Part shown: piece by piece, positions 12,208 to 20,919 of the stretch
Layout of the letters: each line of letters starts with the position of its first letter
Numbering within the stretch: the first letter of the stretch is position 1
Assembly (NCBI RefSeq): GCF_011388215.1
Contig: NZ_CP049989.1
Location: 372,001-436,000, forward strand
DNA from: Hydrogenophaga crocea
Lineage (GTDB): Bacteria; Pseudomonadota; Gammaproteobacteria; Burkholderiales; Burkholderiaceae_C
Length of the DNA: 64,000 bases
Direction of reading: 5' to 3'
Made by a program: the position numbers and the translations under genes
Notes under the pieces: model-generated
The model's database searches: none
What the model was told of the DNA's origin: nothing
What the model saw: the letters and a program-made list of their open reading frames with translations, nothing else

Positions 12208-13131
12208 TCAGGCCCGGTAGGCGAGCGCCGCGGCGGCGAGGTCTTCGAGCGCGAAACCGACCGACTTGAACACCGTGCGCCCGCTGGCGGCCGTGCGGCC
12301 CGCGGCCTCGCCGCGCACCAGCTGCGCGAGATCGGCGCCCAGCGCCTCGGCGCGGATCACGCCGCGTGCGAGCGGGCCCAGCAGGTCGCCGCTTTTCTTC
12401 AGGGCTTCGGGGGTGTCCACGAAGAAGGCCGCACCGCGCCAGCAGTCGTCGTCGGCTTCGCGCATGGCGGGCGTGAAGCTGCCGATGAGGTCGAGGTGCG
12501 CGTGCGGCCGCAGCCAGGCGCCGCGGATCAGCGGCTCGGTGGCGAGCGTGGCGCAGGCCACCACGTCGGCCTGCGCGGCGGCGGCGGCGAGATCGGTCAC
12601 GGCCTCGGCCTGCAGGCCCAGGGCGCGGCAGCGCGCGGCGAGCCGCTGCGCGGGTTCGGGGCTGGGGTTCCAGGCCAGCACGCGCTCGATGGGCCGCACC
12701 GCGCGGTAGGCCTCGGGCAGCAGGCTGCCCACGCGGCCGCAGCCGACCACGAGCAGGGTGTGTGCATTGGCCGGCGCGAGGAACGAGGCCGCGAGCGCCG
12801 AGCTGGCCGCGGTGCGGCGCGCGGTGATCTGATTGCCGTCGAGCAGGGCCAGGGGCTGGCCGGTGGTGGCGTCGAACAGCTGGTAGGTGGCGAACAGGCC
12901 GGGCAGGCCGCGCGCGCGGTTGCCCGGGAACACGTTGACCGTCTTCACGCCGTACAGGCCGCCGGGCTGCCACGCGGGCATGATCAGCGACACGCCGCCC
13001 TCAGCACCGCCGATCTCGTGCACGTGCCGCGGCGGCGCTTCGCAGCCGGTGCGGAACATCGCGCGCAGCGCCTCGATCAGCGCGGGGAACGGGAGCCGTT
13101 CGTGGGTCTGCTGCGCGTCGAGGATCTGCAT
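12208..13131 (-). CDS. Ornithine cyclodeaminase/mu-crystallin family protein, probable ketimine reductase
   Basis: A 307-residue NAD(P) enzyme of the OCD/mu-crystallin family. Seen: Lys63 in YGVKTVNVFPGN, ITARRTAA near 102-109, the dinucleotide motif VVGCGRVGSLL (glycines 130, 132, 135), and GSFTPAMRE at 217-225. True ornithine cyclodeaminases carry a GGDCPGKTE-type segment at that last place; this protein does not, so it looks more like the ketimine reductase or alanine dehydrogenase-type members. Given amaA and amaB directly downstream, reduction of piperideine-2-carboxylate to L-pipecolate is my preferred inference. An ornithine-to-proline role for cyanophycin-derived arginine is the alternative. 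Start ATG 13131, 11 nt after DUF1854. Confidence 0.72.
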   Translation of the reverse strand: MQILDAQQTHERLPFPALIEALRAMFRTGCEAPPRHVHEIGGAEGGVSLIMPAWQPGGLYGVKTVNVFPGNRARGLPGLFATYQLFDATTGQPLALLDGNQITARRTAASSALAASFLAPANAHTLLVVGCGRVGSLLPEAYRAVRPIERVLAWNPSPEPAQRLAARCRALGLQAEAVTDLAAAAAQADVVACATLATEPLIRGAWLRPHAHLDLIGSFTPAMREADDDCWRGAAFFVDTPEALKKSGDLLGPLARGVIRAEALGADLAQLVRGEAAGRTAASGRTVFKSVGFALEDLAAAALAYRA

Positions 13132-13142
13132 GCGGCCAGGCG

Positions 13143-13607
13143 TCAGAGGAAGCGGTTGAGGATCTTGCGCGAGGCGCGGTCCAGCGCGCCCTGGTCTTCG
13201 ATGATGAACTGTATGCCGTTGCTGTCGAGAATCAGCAACCGGCCCTGGCCCAGGCGGCGGATGTCTTCCTCGGCCTTGAGCACCAGTTGCGCGGGGCCGC
13301 GCTCGGTCTGCACGGTCCAGGTGCTGGGCGTGGCGAAGGTGCTCACGCCCTCGATGCGCTGGATGCGCGGCATGAACTCGCGCGGCGCGAGCTCCTCTTC
13401 GATCAGTGCGCGCGCCTCGGCGGGGATGTCGCGCAGGTGTTCGATCCACACGCGTTCGTGGCCGTCGCTGCCCACCAGCGACACGCCCTCGTCGGGCGCG
13501 GCGAGCGGGAAGGCGCGCACGGGCGTGACGCCGGGGTGCTGCTGGCCATCGGCGGTGCGCAGGATCAGCGGGCCTTGGGGGTCGCGGCTCAGGGTCCAGT
13601 CGGTCAT
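13143..13607 (-). CDS. DUF1854 protein, cyanophycin-associated
   Basis: A 154-residue soluble protein of the DUF1854 family; from memory NCBI calls these cyanophycin metabolism-associated. Seen: N-terminal beta-rich half, then the conserved segment REFMPRIQRIEGVST and the RRLGQGRLLILDSNGIQF end. No catalytic motif recognised, no signal peptide, no membrane helix. It is 17 nt downstream of the ABC exporter and 11 nt upstream of the ketimine-reductase-like gene. A partner role for the exporter is inferred from constant pairing only. Confidence 0.82.
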   Translation of the reverse strand: MTDWTLSRDPQGPLILRTADGQQHPGVTPVRAFPLAAPDEGVSLVGSDGHERVWIEHLRDIPAEARALIEEELAPREFMPRIQRIEGVSTFATPSTWTVQTERGPAQLVLKAEEDIRRLGQGRLLILDSNGIQFIIEDQGALDRASRKILNRFL

Positions 13608-13624
13608 GGCGTGGGGCTTCAGGG

Positions 13625-15976
13625 TCAGTCGGTACCGGCGGTGGCGCCGTGGGCGGTCGGGTTGGGCAGGCTGCCCGCGAGGCTCGGGCCGTCCTCGGTG
13701 TCCACGTTGCGCAACTGCGCCATGTAGAGCCGCCAGTAGGCGCCTTCCTGGGCCATCAGTTCGTCGTGCGGGCCCACCTCCACCACCTCGCCGCGGTCCA
13801 TCACCACCAGGCGGTCGGCCTTGCGCAGCGTGGACAGGCGGTGGGCGATGGCGATGGTGGTGCGGCCGGCCACCAGGTTGTCGAGCGCCTTCTGGATTTC
13901 CTTCTCGGTCTCGGTGTCCACGCTGGACGTGGCTTCGTCGAGGATCAGGATGCGCGGGTCGATCAGCAGCGCACGCGCGATGCTGATGCGCTGGCGCTCG
14001 CCGCCCGACAGGCCCTGGCCGCGCTCGCCCACCAGCGAGTCGTAACCCTGCGGCAGCCGCAGGATGAATTCGTGCGCGTGTGCGGCGCGCGCCGCGGCCA
14101 CGATTTCCGCGCGCGTGGCGTCGGGCTTGCCGTAGGCGATGTTCTCGGCGATGGTGCCGAAGAACAGGAAGGGCTCCTGCAGCACCAGGCCGATGTGGCG
14201 GCGGTAGTCGGCCACCGCGTACTGGCGCACGTCGCTGCCGTCGACGCGGATGCTGCCGCTGCTGACGTCGTAGAAGCGGCAGATCAGGTTGACCAGCGTG
14301 CTCTTGCCCGAGCCGCTGTGGCCCACCAGGCCGATCATCTCGCCCGGGCGGATCTGCAGGTTCATGCCGCGGATCACCGAGCGGTTGCCGTAGCGAAAGC
14401 TCACGTCGCGCAGCTCGATGCCGCCTTCGACGCGCGGCTTGTGCACCGGGTTGGCGGGCTCGGGCACGTTGGAGACGTGGTCGAGGATGTCGAAGATGCG
14501 CTTGGCGCCGGCCGCGGCCTTCTGCGTCACCGAGACGATGCGGCTCATGGAGTCGAGCCGGCCGTAGAAGCGGCCGATGTAGGCCAGGAAGGCGGTGAGC
14601 ACGCCCACCGTGATGTGGTTCTGCGACACCTGCCAGATGCCGAAGGCCCACACCACCAGCAGGCCCAGTTCGGTGAGCAGCGTGACCGTGGGCGTGAACA
14701 GCGACCAGGTCTTGTTGAGCTTGTCGTTGACCTGCAGGTTGTAGCGGTTGGCGTCGCGAAAGCGCGCGGCCTCGCGCTTTTCCTGCGCGAAGGCCTTGAC
14801 CACGCGGATGCCCGGAATCGTGTCGGCGAGCACGTTGGTCACGTCCGACCAGACGCGGTCGATCTTCTCGAAGCCGGTGCGCAGCCGGTCGCGCACCAGG
14901 TGGATCATCCAGGCGATGAAGGGCAGCGGCACCAGCGTGGCCAGTGCCAGCCAGGGGTTGATGCTGAACAGGATGGTGGCGGTCATCACCAGCATCAGCA
15001 CATCGGTGGCGAAGTCGAGCGCGTGCAGCGACAGGAAGACGCAGATGCGGTCGGTCTCGGAGCCGATGCGCGCCATGAGGTCGCCGGTGCGCTTGCCGCC
15101 GAAGTACTCGAGCGAGAGTTCGAGCAGGTGCTCGAAGGTGGTGGTGCGCAGGTCGGCGCCGATGCGCTCGGACACCAGCGAGAGCACGTAGGTGCGGGCC
15201 CAGCCCAGGCCCCAGGCCAGCAGCGCGGCGCCCAGCAGGCCGCTGAGCAGCCAGCCGACCTGCGCCGGGTCGATGCGTTGGCCGTTCTGGAACGGGATCA
15301 GCACCTCGTCCATCAGCGGCATGGTCAGGTAGGGCGGCACCAGAGTCGCCGCGGTCGAGGCCAGCGTCAGCAAGAAGCCCAACAGCAACTGGCCGCGGTA
15401 GGGCCGGGCGAAGCGCCACAGCCGCAACAAAACCCAGGTCGACGGTGGGGTATGCAATTCGCGCGCGCATTGGGCGCATTCGTCGCCAATCGGCGACAAA
15501 TCGGATTGCATTAAAGCGTCGCTGTTTGGCGACAAATCGGCGCCGCAGGTTTCGCAAATGCGTGGTGCCCCTGGGTTTTCCTCCAGCGGCGCCGGCGATT
15601 TAAGCCGTTCGAATTCATTAAGCAAACGCAGCGCGCGTGGGTTCTGCGCCACGGTGAAGCGCCAGATTGCAACACGTTGCACATTGTCGTGCGCGCTCAG
15701 GGTTCCAACCCCTGCATGATCGCCGTGCTTCAAGCACAATATGTCCCCCAGGGGCCTAGCGGACCAGCCGGCGTCGGTCCCCGTGGATGTCCAACTCAAC
15801 AGCCGTTGATTGGTCAGCACCAGAACCCCGGCCGAAAACTTGAGTTGCCAATCGAGATCAATCGTCAGCCAGGCCAGCGGTTTTTCATTGGCCAATAGCC
15901 GGGTTTGCAGATCGTCCCACCAAGGCGGCTGCGCGGCGCTGATCTGAGAGGCGGATGCGGGTGATGATGAATTCAT
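13625..15976 (-). CDS. ABC exporter with N-terminal PH-like and zinc-ribbon extension, cyanophycin-associated
   Basis: A 783-residue fused membrane-plus-ATPase ABC exporter. Order: about 130 residues with LVLTNQRLLSW, the hallmark of bacterial PH-like domains; a zinc-ribbon-like pair C141-x2-C144 and C167-x2-C170; a six-helix exporter domain (about 185-490); and the ATPase with Walker A GHSGSGKS at 552-559, signature LSGGERQ and Walker B ILILDEATS. Lies head to head with the cyanophycin synthetases and upstream of DUF1854. Substrate unknown. The stretch coding for the zinc ribbon is less GC-rich than its surroundings and holds a 13-bp duplication. ATG 15976 is preferred; an in-frame ATG at 16030 would add 18 residues. 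Confidence 0.85.
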   Translation of the reverse strand: MNSSSPASASQISAAQPPWWDDLQTRLLANEKPLAWLTIDLDWQLKFSAGVLVLTNQRLLSWTSTGTDAGWSARPLGDILCLKHGDHAGVGTLSAHDNVQRVAIWRFTVAQNPRALRLLNEFERLKSPAPLEENPGAPRICETCGADLSPNSDALMQSDLSPIGDECAQCARELHTPPSTWVLLRLWRFARPYRGQLLLGFLLTLASTAATLVPPYLTMPLMDEVLIPFQNGQRIDPAQVGWLLSGLLGAALLAWGLGWARTYVLSLVSERIGADLRTTTFEHLLELSLEYFGGKRTGDLMARIGSETDRICVFLSLHALDFATDVLMLVMTATILFSINPWLALATLVPLPFIAWMIHLVRDRLRTGFEKIDRVWSDVTNVLADTIPGIRVVKAFAQEKREAARFRDANRYNLQVNDKLNKTWSLFTPTVTLLTELGLLVVWAFGIWQVSQNHITVGVLTAFLAYIGRFYGRLDSMSRIVSVTQKAAAGAKRIFDILDHVSNVPEPANPVHKPRVEGGIELRDVSFRYGNRSVIRGMNLQIRPGEMIGLVGHSGSGKSTLVNLICRFYDVSSGSIRVDGSDVRQYAVADYRRHIGLVLQEPFLFFGTIAENIAYGKPDATRAEIVAAARAAHAHEFILRLPQGYDSLVGERGQGLSGGERQRISIARALLIDPRILILDEATSSVDTETEKEIQKALDNLVAGRTTIAIAHRLSTLRKADRLVVMDRGEVVEVGPHDELMAQEGAYWRLYMAQLRNVDTEDGPSLAGSLPNPTAHGATAGTD
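15492..15540. repeat. Direct repeat of 13 bp inside the ABC exporter gene
   Basis: GGCGACAAATCGG occurs at 15492-15504 and 15528-15540, 36 bp apart (12 codons), so the copies are in the same frame and encode two DLSP-x-x-D segments between the two cysteine pairs of the zinc ribbon. Confidence 0.85.
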
Positions 15977-16089
15977 TGATTGCGATTCGGTCCGGTTGCG
16001 CCAGGCGCGGTGGCGCGGGTCGACCGGCATTGTCCTTGAACTGACATCGCACGGGTGATGAATCCATTGCCGGCTGTTGAATCGACACC
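15977..16089. promoter_or_regulatory. Divergent control region, cyanophycin operon / cyanophycin synthetases
   Basis: 113 bp between two divergent operons; both promoters must lie here or in the first codons. A possible -35 TTGAAC stands at 16036-16041 for the plus strand with only a poor -10 (TGAATC at 16059). I see no convincing operator palindrome. Confidence 0.35.
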
Positions 16090-18336
16090 ATGAAAAGTCC
16101 CATACGCTTGCTGCGCGTCAGCTACCTCGGCGGCCCCAACATCTGGACCTACCGCCCGGTCCTGGAGAGCTGGCTCGACATCGGCGAGCTCGAAGATTTC
16201 CCCTCGAACCTGCTGCCCGGCCTGACCGAGCGCCTCATGGCCTGGCTGCCCGGTCTCATCGAGCACCACTGCGGTGTGGGTGAGCGCGGCGGCTTCCTGC
16301 TGCGCCTGCGCGAAGGCACCTGGGCCGGCCACATCCTCGAGCACGTGGTGATCGAGCTGCAGAACATGGCCGGCATGCAGACCGGCTTCGGCCAGACCCG
16401 CAGCACGCCGGTGCGCGGCGTCTACAAGATGGTGTTCCGCGCCCGCGACGAGCAGGTGGCGCGCCGCGCCCTGGCCATGGGCCACGAACTGCTCATGGCC
16501 GCCATCAACGACCAGCCCTTCGACGTGAAGGCCGCGGTCGAGGAACTGCGCGAACTGGTCGACGACCTCTGCCTGGGCCCGAGCACCGCGGCCATCGTCG
16601 ACGCCGCCACCGGCCGCCGCATCCCGCACATCCGCCTCAACGACGGCAACCTGGTGCAGCTGGGCTATGGCGAGCGCCAGCGCCGCATCTGGACCGCCGA
16701 GACCGACCGCACCAGCGCCATCGCCGAAAGCATCGCGAGCGACAAGGACCTGTCCAAGGACCTGCTCGCCGCCTGCGGCGTGCCCGTGCCCGAAGGCCAG
16801 GTGGTCGACAGCGCGCAGGCCGCCTGGGAAGCCGCGCAGGACCTGGGCCTGCCGGTGGTGGTCAAGCCCACCGACGCCAACCACGGCCGCGGCGTCTCGC
16901 TTGAGCTCACGCGCAAGGAAGACATCGAGGCCGCCTACGCCGTGGCCGACGCCGAAGGCAGCGGCGTGATGGTCGAACGCTTCATCCGCGGCTTCGAGCA
17001 CCGCCTGCTGATCGTGGGCGGCAAGCTCGTGGCCGCCACGCGCGGTGACGAGGCCTGGGTGACCGGCGACGGCAAGAGCAACGTGCTCGACCTGATCGCG
17101 AGCCAGATCAACAGCGACCCGCGCCGCGGTCTCAACGAAGACTTCCCGCTCAACGCCATCCGCCTCGAGGAATACCCGGCCGTGGCGGTGGAGCTGCAGC
17201 GCCAGGGCAAGACGCCCGAGAGCGTGCCCGCCGTGGGCGAGCGCGTGCTGATCATGCGCAACGGCAACCACGCGATCGACTGCACCGACGACGTGCACCC
17301 CGAGGTCGCGCACGCGGCCGCGCTGGCCGCGAAGGTGATCGGTCTGGACATCGCGGGCGTGGACCTCGTGGCGCAAGACATCTCGCGCCCGCTGGCCGAG
17401 CAGGGGGGCGCCATCGTCGAGGTCAACGCCGGCCCCGGCCTGCTCATGCACCTCAAGCCCGCGGTGGGCAGCCCGCGCCCCGTGGGCAAGGCCATCGTCG
17501 ACCACCTGTTCGCGGCCGACGATTCGGGCCGCATCCCCGTGGTGGGCGTGGCCGGCAGCCGCGGCACCACCGGCATCGCGCGCCTGGTGGCCTGGCTCGC
17601 GCACCTGGGCGGCCCGCAGGTGGGCCTGGCCTGCCGCGCCGGTCTGTTCGTGGGCCGCCGGCCGCTGCAGCAGGGCGATTTCTCGCAGGCCAAGGCCGCG
17701 CGCCGCCTGCTGATGAACCGCGGCGTGCAGGCCGCGGTGTTCGAAAACGGCCCGCTCACCATCGTGTCCGAAGGCCTGGCCTACGACCGCTGCCAGGTGG
17801 GCGTGGTGACCGACGCGCACGGCAGCGCCGCGCTCGAGGCCTTCCACATCCGCGAGGCCGATCAGATCTTCAAGGTGCTGCGCACCCAGGTCGACGTGGT
17901 GCTGTCCGACGGCGTCGCCGTGCTCAACGCGGCCGACACCGTGGTGGCCGAAATGGCCCCGCTGTGCGACGGCGACGTGATCTTCTACGCCGAAGACCCC
18001 GAGTTGCCCGTGATGAGCGAGCACCTGTCGCAGTGCCGCCGCGCGGTGTTCGTGCGCAACGGCCACATCGTGCTCGGCGACGGCCAGCGCGAGCAGGTCG
18101 TGGTCGCGCTCGACGGCGTGTCGCTGGCCGCGGCCGGCATTCCTTCCGAAGAGCAGACGCACGTGCTGCTCGCCTCGTTCGCCACCGCGTGGGCGCTGGG
18201 CATTTCGCCCGAGCTCATGGCGGCCGGCCTGCAGACCTTTGCGCGCGAAGTGCCGCTGGTCTTTCCGCCGCGTGTGCCCCTGCCGGGTGTCGACGACACG
18301 GCTTCTTCCCTTCCTGTTGCCATCAAGAGCGCCTGA
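16090..18336 (+). CDS. Cyanophycin synthetase paralogue with degenerate Mur-domain P-loop (CphA')
   Basis: Cyanophycin synthetase family, 748 residues, shorter than the 858 of its neighbour. Order: N-terminal domain (about 1-160), ATP-grasp domain (about 215-480) with VVVKPTDANHGRGV and EVNAGPG intact, and a Mur-ligase-like C-terminal domain. In that last domain the ATP loop, GTNGKTT in active enzymes, reads AGSRGTTG at 488-495: the catalytic lysine is gone. The C-terminal end is also shortened. The ATP-grasp domain adds aspartate to the backbone and the Mur domain adds arginine, so this protein should be unable to do the second step. Ralstonia eutropha also carries cphA' beside cphA. The stop is 1 nt before the next start. 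Confidence 0.85.
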   Translation: MKSPIRLLRVSYLGGPNIWTYRPVLESWLDIGELEDFPSNLLPGLTERLMAWLPGLIEHHCGVGERGGFLLRLREGTWAGHILEHVVIELQNMAGMQTGFGQTRSTPVRGVYKMVFRARDEQVARRALAMGHELLMAAINDQPFDVKAAVEELRELVDDLCLGPSTAAIVDAATGRRIPHIRLNDGNLVQLGYGERQRRIWTAETDRTSAIAESIASDKDLSKDLLAACGVPVPEGQVVDSAQAAWEAAQDLGLPVVVKPTDANHGRGVSLELTRKEDIEAAYAVADAEGSGVMVERFIRGFEHRLLIVGGKLVAATRGDEAWVTGDGKSNVLDLIASQINSDPRRGLNEDFPLNAIRLEEYPAVAVELQRQGKTPESVPAVGERVLIMRNGNHAIDCTDDVHPEVAHAAALAAKVIGLDIAGVDLVAQDISRPLAEQGGAIVEVNAGPGLLMHLKPAVGSPRPVGKAIVDHLFAADDSGRIPVVGVAGSRGTTGIARLVAWLAHLGGPQVGLACRAGLFVGRRPLQQGDFSQAKAARRLLMNRGVQAAVFENGPLTIVSEGLAYDRCQVGVVTDAHGSAALEAFHIREADQIFKVLRTQVDVVLSDGVAVLNAADTVVAEMAPLCDGDVIFYAEDPELPVMSEHLSQCRRAVFVRNGHIVLGDGQREQVVVALDGVSLAAAGIPSEEQTHVLLASFATAWALGISPELMAAGLQTFAREVPLVFPPRVPLPGVDDTASSLPVAIKSA

Positions 18337-18337
18337 C

Positions 18338-20914
18338 ATGGAACTCACCCGCACCCGGGCCCTGCGCGGCCCCAATCTCTGGTCCCGCCACACCGCGATC
18401 GAAACCGTGGTGCGCTGCGAGGACAACGAACGTGCCATCTCGGGTCTCGCCGGCTTCGAGCCGCGGCTGCGCGACCAGTTTCCGCACCTCGGCGCGCTGC
18501 GCAGCACCGGCGGTCCGCTGTCGCTGGCCCACGTGCTCGAGGCCGTCACGCTGACGCTGCAGGCGCAGGCCGGCTGCCCCGTCACCTTCAGCCGCACCGC
18601 GGCCACGGTGGAGCGCGGCGTGTACCAGGTGGTGGTGCAGTACAGCGAAGAGGCCGTGGGCCGCCGCGCGCTCGCGCTCGCGAGCGAGCTGATCCAGGCC
18701 GTGCTCGAACGCCGCGCCTTCGACGTCACCGCCGCGCTCGCCGAACTGCGCGAACTCGACGAAGACGAGCGCCTGGGCCCGAGCACCGGCTCCATCGTCA
18801 ACGCCGCCGTGGCGCGCGGCATCCCGTTTCGCCGCCTCACCACGGGCAGCCTGGTGCAGTTCGGCTGGGGCAGCAAGGCGCGCCGCATCCAGGCCGCCGA
18901 GGTCGACCGCACCAGCGCGGTGGCCGAGTCCATCGCGCAGGACAAGGAACTCACCAAGCGGCTGCTGCAGGCCGCGGGTGTGCCCGTGCCCATGGGCCGT
19001 CCCGTGACCGACGTGGACGACGCCTGGGCCGCCGCGATCGAAGTCGGCCTGCCCGTGGTGCTCAAGCCGCGCGACGGCAACCAGGGCAAGGGCGTCACGG
19101 TGAACGTGACCACGCGCAAGCAGCTCGAGGCCGCGTACCACACGGCCGCCGCCATCGGCGACGTGCTGGTCGAGCGCTTCCTGCCGGGCCGCGACTACCG
19201 CCTGCTGGTGGTGGGCAACCGCCTCATTGCGGCCTCGCGCCGCGACCCGCCGCAGGTCATCGGCGATGGCCAGCACACCGTGCAGCAGCTGGTCGACATC
19301 GTCAACGCCGACCCGCGCCGCGGCGAGGGCCATGCCACCTCGCTCACCAAGATCCGCTTCGACGACATCGCGCGCGCCACGCTCACCGCCCAGGGCCTGC
19401 AGCCCGACAGCGTGCCCGACAAGGGCCGCCGCGTGGTGTTGCGCAGCAACGCCAACCTGAGCACCGGTGGCACCGCCACCGACGTGACCGACGACGTGCA
19501 CCCCGACGTGGCCGCGCGCGCGATCGCGGCGGCGCAGATGATCGGCCTCGACATCTGCGGCGTGGACGTGGTGTGCGAGACCCTGCTGCGCCCGCTCGAA
19601 GACCAGGCCGGTGGCGTGGTCGAGGTGAACGCGGCACCGGGCCTGCGCATGCACCTCTCGCCCTCGTTCGGCCATGCGCGCGACGTCGGCAAGGCCGTGA
19701 TCGACGACATGTTCCCCAACGGCGGCGACGGCCGCATTCCCGTGGTGGCGGTCACCGGCACCAATGGCAAGACCACCACGGTGCGCCTCATCGCCCACCT
19801 GATCGCGGCCAGCGGCCTGCGCGTGGGCATGACCAACACCGACGGCGTGTACGTGAACGGCCGCCAGACCGACAGCGGCGACTGCAGCGGCCCGCGCAGC
19901 GCGCGCAACGTGCTCATGCACCCCGAGGTCGACGCGGCCGTGTTCGAGACCGCGCGCGGCGGCGTGCTGCGCGAGGGCCTGGGCTTCGACCGCTGCCAGG
20001 TGGCCGTGGTCACCAACGTGGGCGCGGGCGACCACCTGGGCCTGAACTACATCACCACGGTCGAAGACCTCGCGGTGCTCAAGCGCGTGATCGTGCAGAA
20101 CGTGGCCGAGAACGGCTTCGCCGTGCTCAACGCGGCCGACCCGATCGTGGCCGAGATGATCCACAACTGCCCGGGCCAGGTGATCTACTTCGCCCAGGAC
20201 CGCGCACAGCCCGTGATGGCCACGCACCGCGCCCAGGGCCGCCGCGTGGTCTATGTGGACCAGGGCGACGTGGTGGTGGAGCAGGGCGAGATGGCCGAGC
20301 GCTTCGCGCTCAGCGCCATTCCCATCACGCGCAACGGCCAGATCGGCTTCCAGGTCGAGAACGTGATGGCCGCGATCGGCGCGGCCTGGGGTGCGGGCCT
20401 GTCGTGGGACGCGATCCGCCGCGGCCTGGCCACCTTCCACAACGACGCGCACAACGCGCCGGGCCGCTTCAACGTGATGGACTACCGCGGCGCCACCGTG
20501 ATCGCCGACTACGGCCACAACCCCGACGCGATGCGCGCGCTGGTGCAGGCCGTGGAGGCGCTGCCGGCGCAGCGCCGTTCCGTGGTGATCAGCGGCGCGG
20601 GTGACCGCCGCGACCAGGACATCCGCGAGCAGACGCAGATCCTGGGCGCGGCCTTCGACGAGGTCATCCTGTACCAGGACGCCTGCCAGCGCGGCCGCGC
20701 CGACGGCGAGGTGATCGCGCTGCTGCGCGACGGCCTCAAGGGCGCGAAGCGGGCGCGCGACGTGCTGGAGATCCAGGGCGAGTTCAAGGCCATCGACACC
20801 GCGCTGGAGCGCCTGCAGCCGGGCGACCTGTGCCTGGTGCTGGTCGACCAGGTGGAGGCCGCGCTGGCCCACCTGCAGATGCGCACGCAGTCACCGGAAG
20901 TGGCGGTGGCGTGA
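18338..20914 (+). CDS. cphA: Cyanophycin synthetase
   Basis: Makes multi-L-arginyl-poly-L-aspartate from Asp, Arg and ATP without ribosomes; cytoplasmic granules. 858 residues, normal for CphA. Order: N-terminal domain (1-160), ATP-grasp domain (about 200-465) with VVLKPRDGNQGKGV, and Mur-ligase-like domain with the intact ATP loop VTGTNGKTTT at 472-481, ETARGGVLREGLGFD and the DYGHNPDA motif. Start ATG 18338 lies 1 nt after the stop of the upstream paralogue, so the two are cotranscribed and probably coupled. A strong terminator follows. No cyanophycinase or isoaspartyl dipeptidase gene is present in the window. Confidence 0.95.
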   Translation: MELTRTRALRGPNLWSRHTAIETVVRCEDNERAISGLAGFEPRLRDQFPHLGALRSTGGPLSLAHVLEAVTLTLQAQAGCPVTFSRTAATVERGVYQVVVQYSEEAVGRRALALASELIQAVLERRAFDVTAALAELRELDEDERLGPSTGSIVNAAVARGIPFRRLTTGSLVQFGWGSKARRIQAAEVDRTSAVAESIAQDKELTKRLLQAAGVPVPMGRPVTDVDDAWAAAIEVGLPVVLKPRDGNQGKGVTVNVTTRKQLEAAYHTAAAIGDVLVERFLPGRDYRLLVVGNRLIAASRRDPPQVIGDGQHTVQQLVDIVNADPRRGEGHATSLTKIRFDDIARATLTAQGLQPDSVPDKGRRVVLRSNANLSTGGTATDVTDDVHPDVAARAIAAAQMIGLDICGVDVVCETLLRPLEDQAGGVVEVNAAPGLRMHLSPSFGHARDVGKAVIDDMFPNGGDGRIPVVAVTGTNGKTTTVRLIAHLIAASGLRVGMTNTDGVYVNGRQTDSGDCSGPRSARNVLMHPEVDAAVFETARGGVLREGLGFDRCQVAVVTNVGAGDHLGLNYITTVEDLAVLKRVIVQNVAENGFAVLNAADPIVAEMIHNCPGQVIYFAQDRAQPVMATHRAQGRRVVYVDQGDVVVEQGEMAERFALSAIPITRNGQIGFQVENVMAAIGAAWGAGLSWDAIRRGLATFHNDAHNAPGRFNVMDYRGATVIADYGHNPDAMRALVQAVEALPAQRRSVVISGAGDRRDQDIREQTQILGAAFDEVILYQDACQRGRADGEVIALLRDGLKGAKRARDVLEIQGEFKAIDTALERLQPGDLCLVLVDQVEAALAHLQMRTQSPEVAVA

Positions 20915-20919
20915 GTTCG

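Noticed and set aside
18323..20872. Minus-strand open frame of about 850 codons opposite cphA
   Set aside because: Same high-GC antisense pattern; cphA on the plus strand is unmistakable.
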